Assembly (NCBI GenBank): GCA_030632095.1
Contig: DAOVJU010000205.1
Span: forward strand, 1 to 6,510
Origin: Chlorobiota bacterium
Lineage (GTDB): Bacteria; Bacteroidota; Bacteroidia; Bacteroidales; B39-G9
Reading direction: 5' to 3'
DNA: 6,510 nt
Shown: piece after piece, positions 6,339-6,510 of the stretch
Layout of the letters: every line of letters begins with the position of its first letter
How positions within the stretch are numbered: the stretch's first letter is position 1
Position numbers and translations under genes: made by a program
The notes under the pieces: generated by a model
Seen by the model: only the letters and a program-made list of their open reading frames with translations
What the model was told of the DNA's origin: nothing
Database searches by the model: none

Positions 6339-6510
6339 TTGGCGTTATTTACATAATTTAGTATATATAAGCAAATCAGGTTATTATGCAACCTGTATAT
6401 AATTTCATAAAATTAACTTTTAAAAAAGTTGAATTATTCTGCTTGTATAACCGGCATTACAAAGATTTTTCATGAATTTTTAAGACTGTGAATTTTAGGA
6501 AAAAGTAAAA
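6339..6510. other. Intergenic right edge with two short inverted repeats
   Basis: No gene can be supported here. CAGGTT (6377-6382) and AACCTG (6390-6395) form a perfect 6-bp dyad with a 7-base gap. AACTTTT (6415-6421) and AAAAGTT (6424-6430) form a 7-bp AT-rich dyad, with AATT repeated outside both arms. Neither is followed by a clear U-run. The first could be an operator upstream of tex or the 3' structure of a gene beyond the edge. Confidence 0.4.

Noticed and set aside
6457..6510. Reverse-strand frame open from the right edge to a TAA at 6459-6457, a possible gene end
   Set aside because: Only 17 sense codons are visible, another frame is open over much of the same stretch, and the AT-rich sequence gives no recognisable protein end.

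Overview
The window looks like chromosomal DNA of a low-GC member of the Bacteroidetes. This rests on codon and base composition, on a TTG-N20-TAnnTTTG promoter of the Bacteroidetes sigma type, on the absence of Shine-Dalgarno sequences before the starts, and on the protein families present: a FadL/OmpP1-type outer-membrane protein of the form common in this phylum, an AGCS symporter with an extra luminal domain, and a Tex protein. Assignment below phylum is not possible by eye; the style of the FadL-like and symporter proteins would fit Marinilabiliales/Bacteroidales or relatives.

Layout. From 1 to 710 the 5' part of a FadL-like gene runs leftward off the window. A 421-bp AT-rich divergent intergenic region (711-1131) holds its probable promoter. 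The only rightward gene (1132-1515) encodes a small exported protein of 127 residues, with three copies of a tryptophan/glutamate motif in its mature part. It meets a leftward 173-residue protein of unknown function (1584-2105) head-on, and one very strong bidirectional terminator (1550-1588) serves both; the stop codon of the second gene sits inside the terminator stem. Next come a leftward AGCS sodium:amino-acid symporter (2223-3884), an intergenic stretch with two opposed arrays of an 8-bp repeat (3957-4061), and a leftward tex gene (about 4113-6284). The last 172 bases hold only short dyads.

The genes do not read as one pathway. There is no operon with tight spacing: the leftward genes are separated by about 117 and 228 bp, so each is probably its own transcription unit. 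The symporter is an inner-membrane nutrient transporter, the FadL-like protein an outer-membrane beta-barrel, and Tex a nucleic-acid-binding housekeeping factor. I found no mobile element, CRISPR array, tRNA, rRNA or defence cassette. The window is mostly ordinary. The parts that deserve a second look are the triplicated motif in the small exported protein, the periplasmic insert of the symporter and the octamer arrays.
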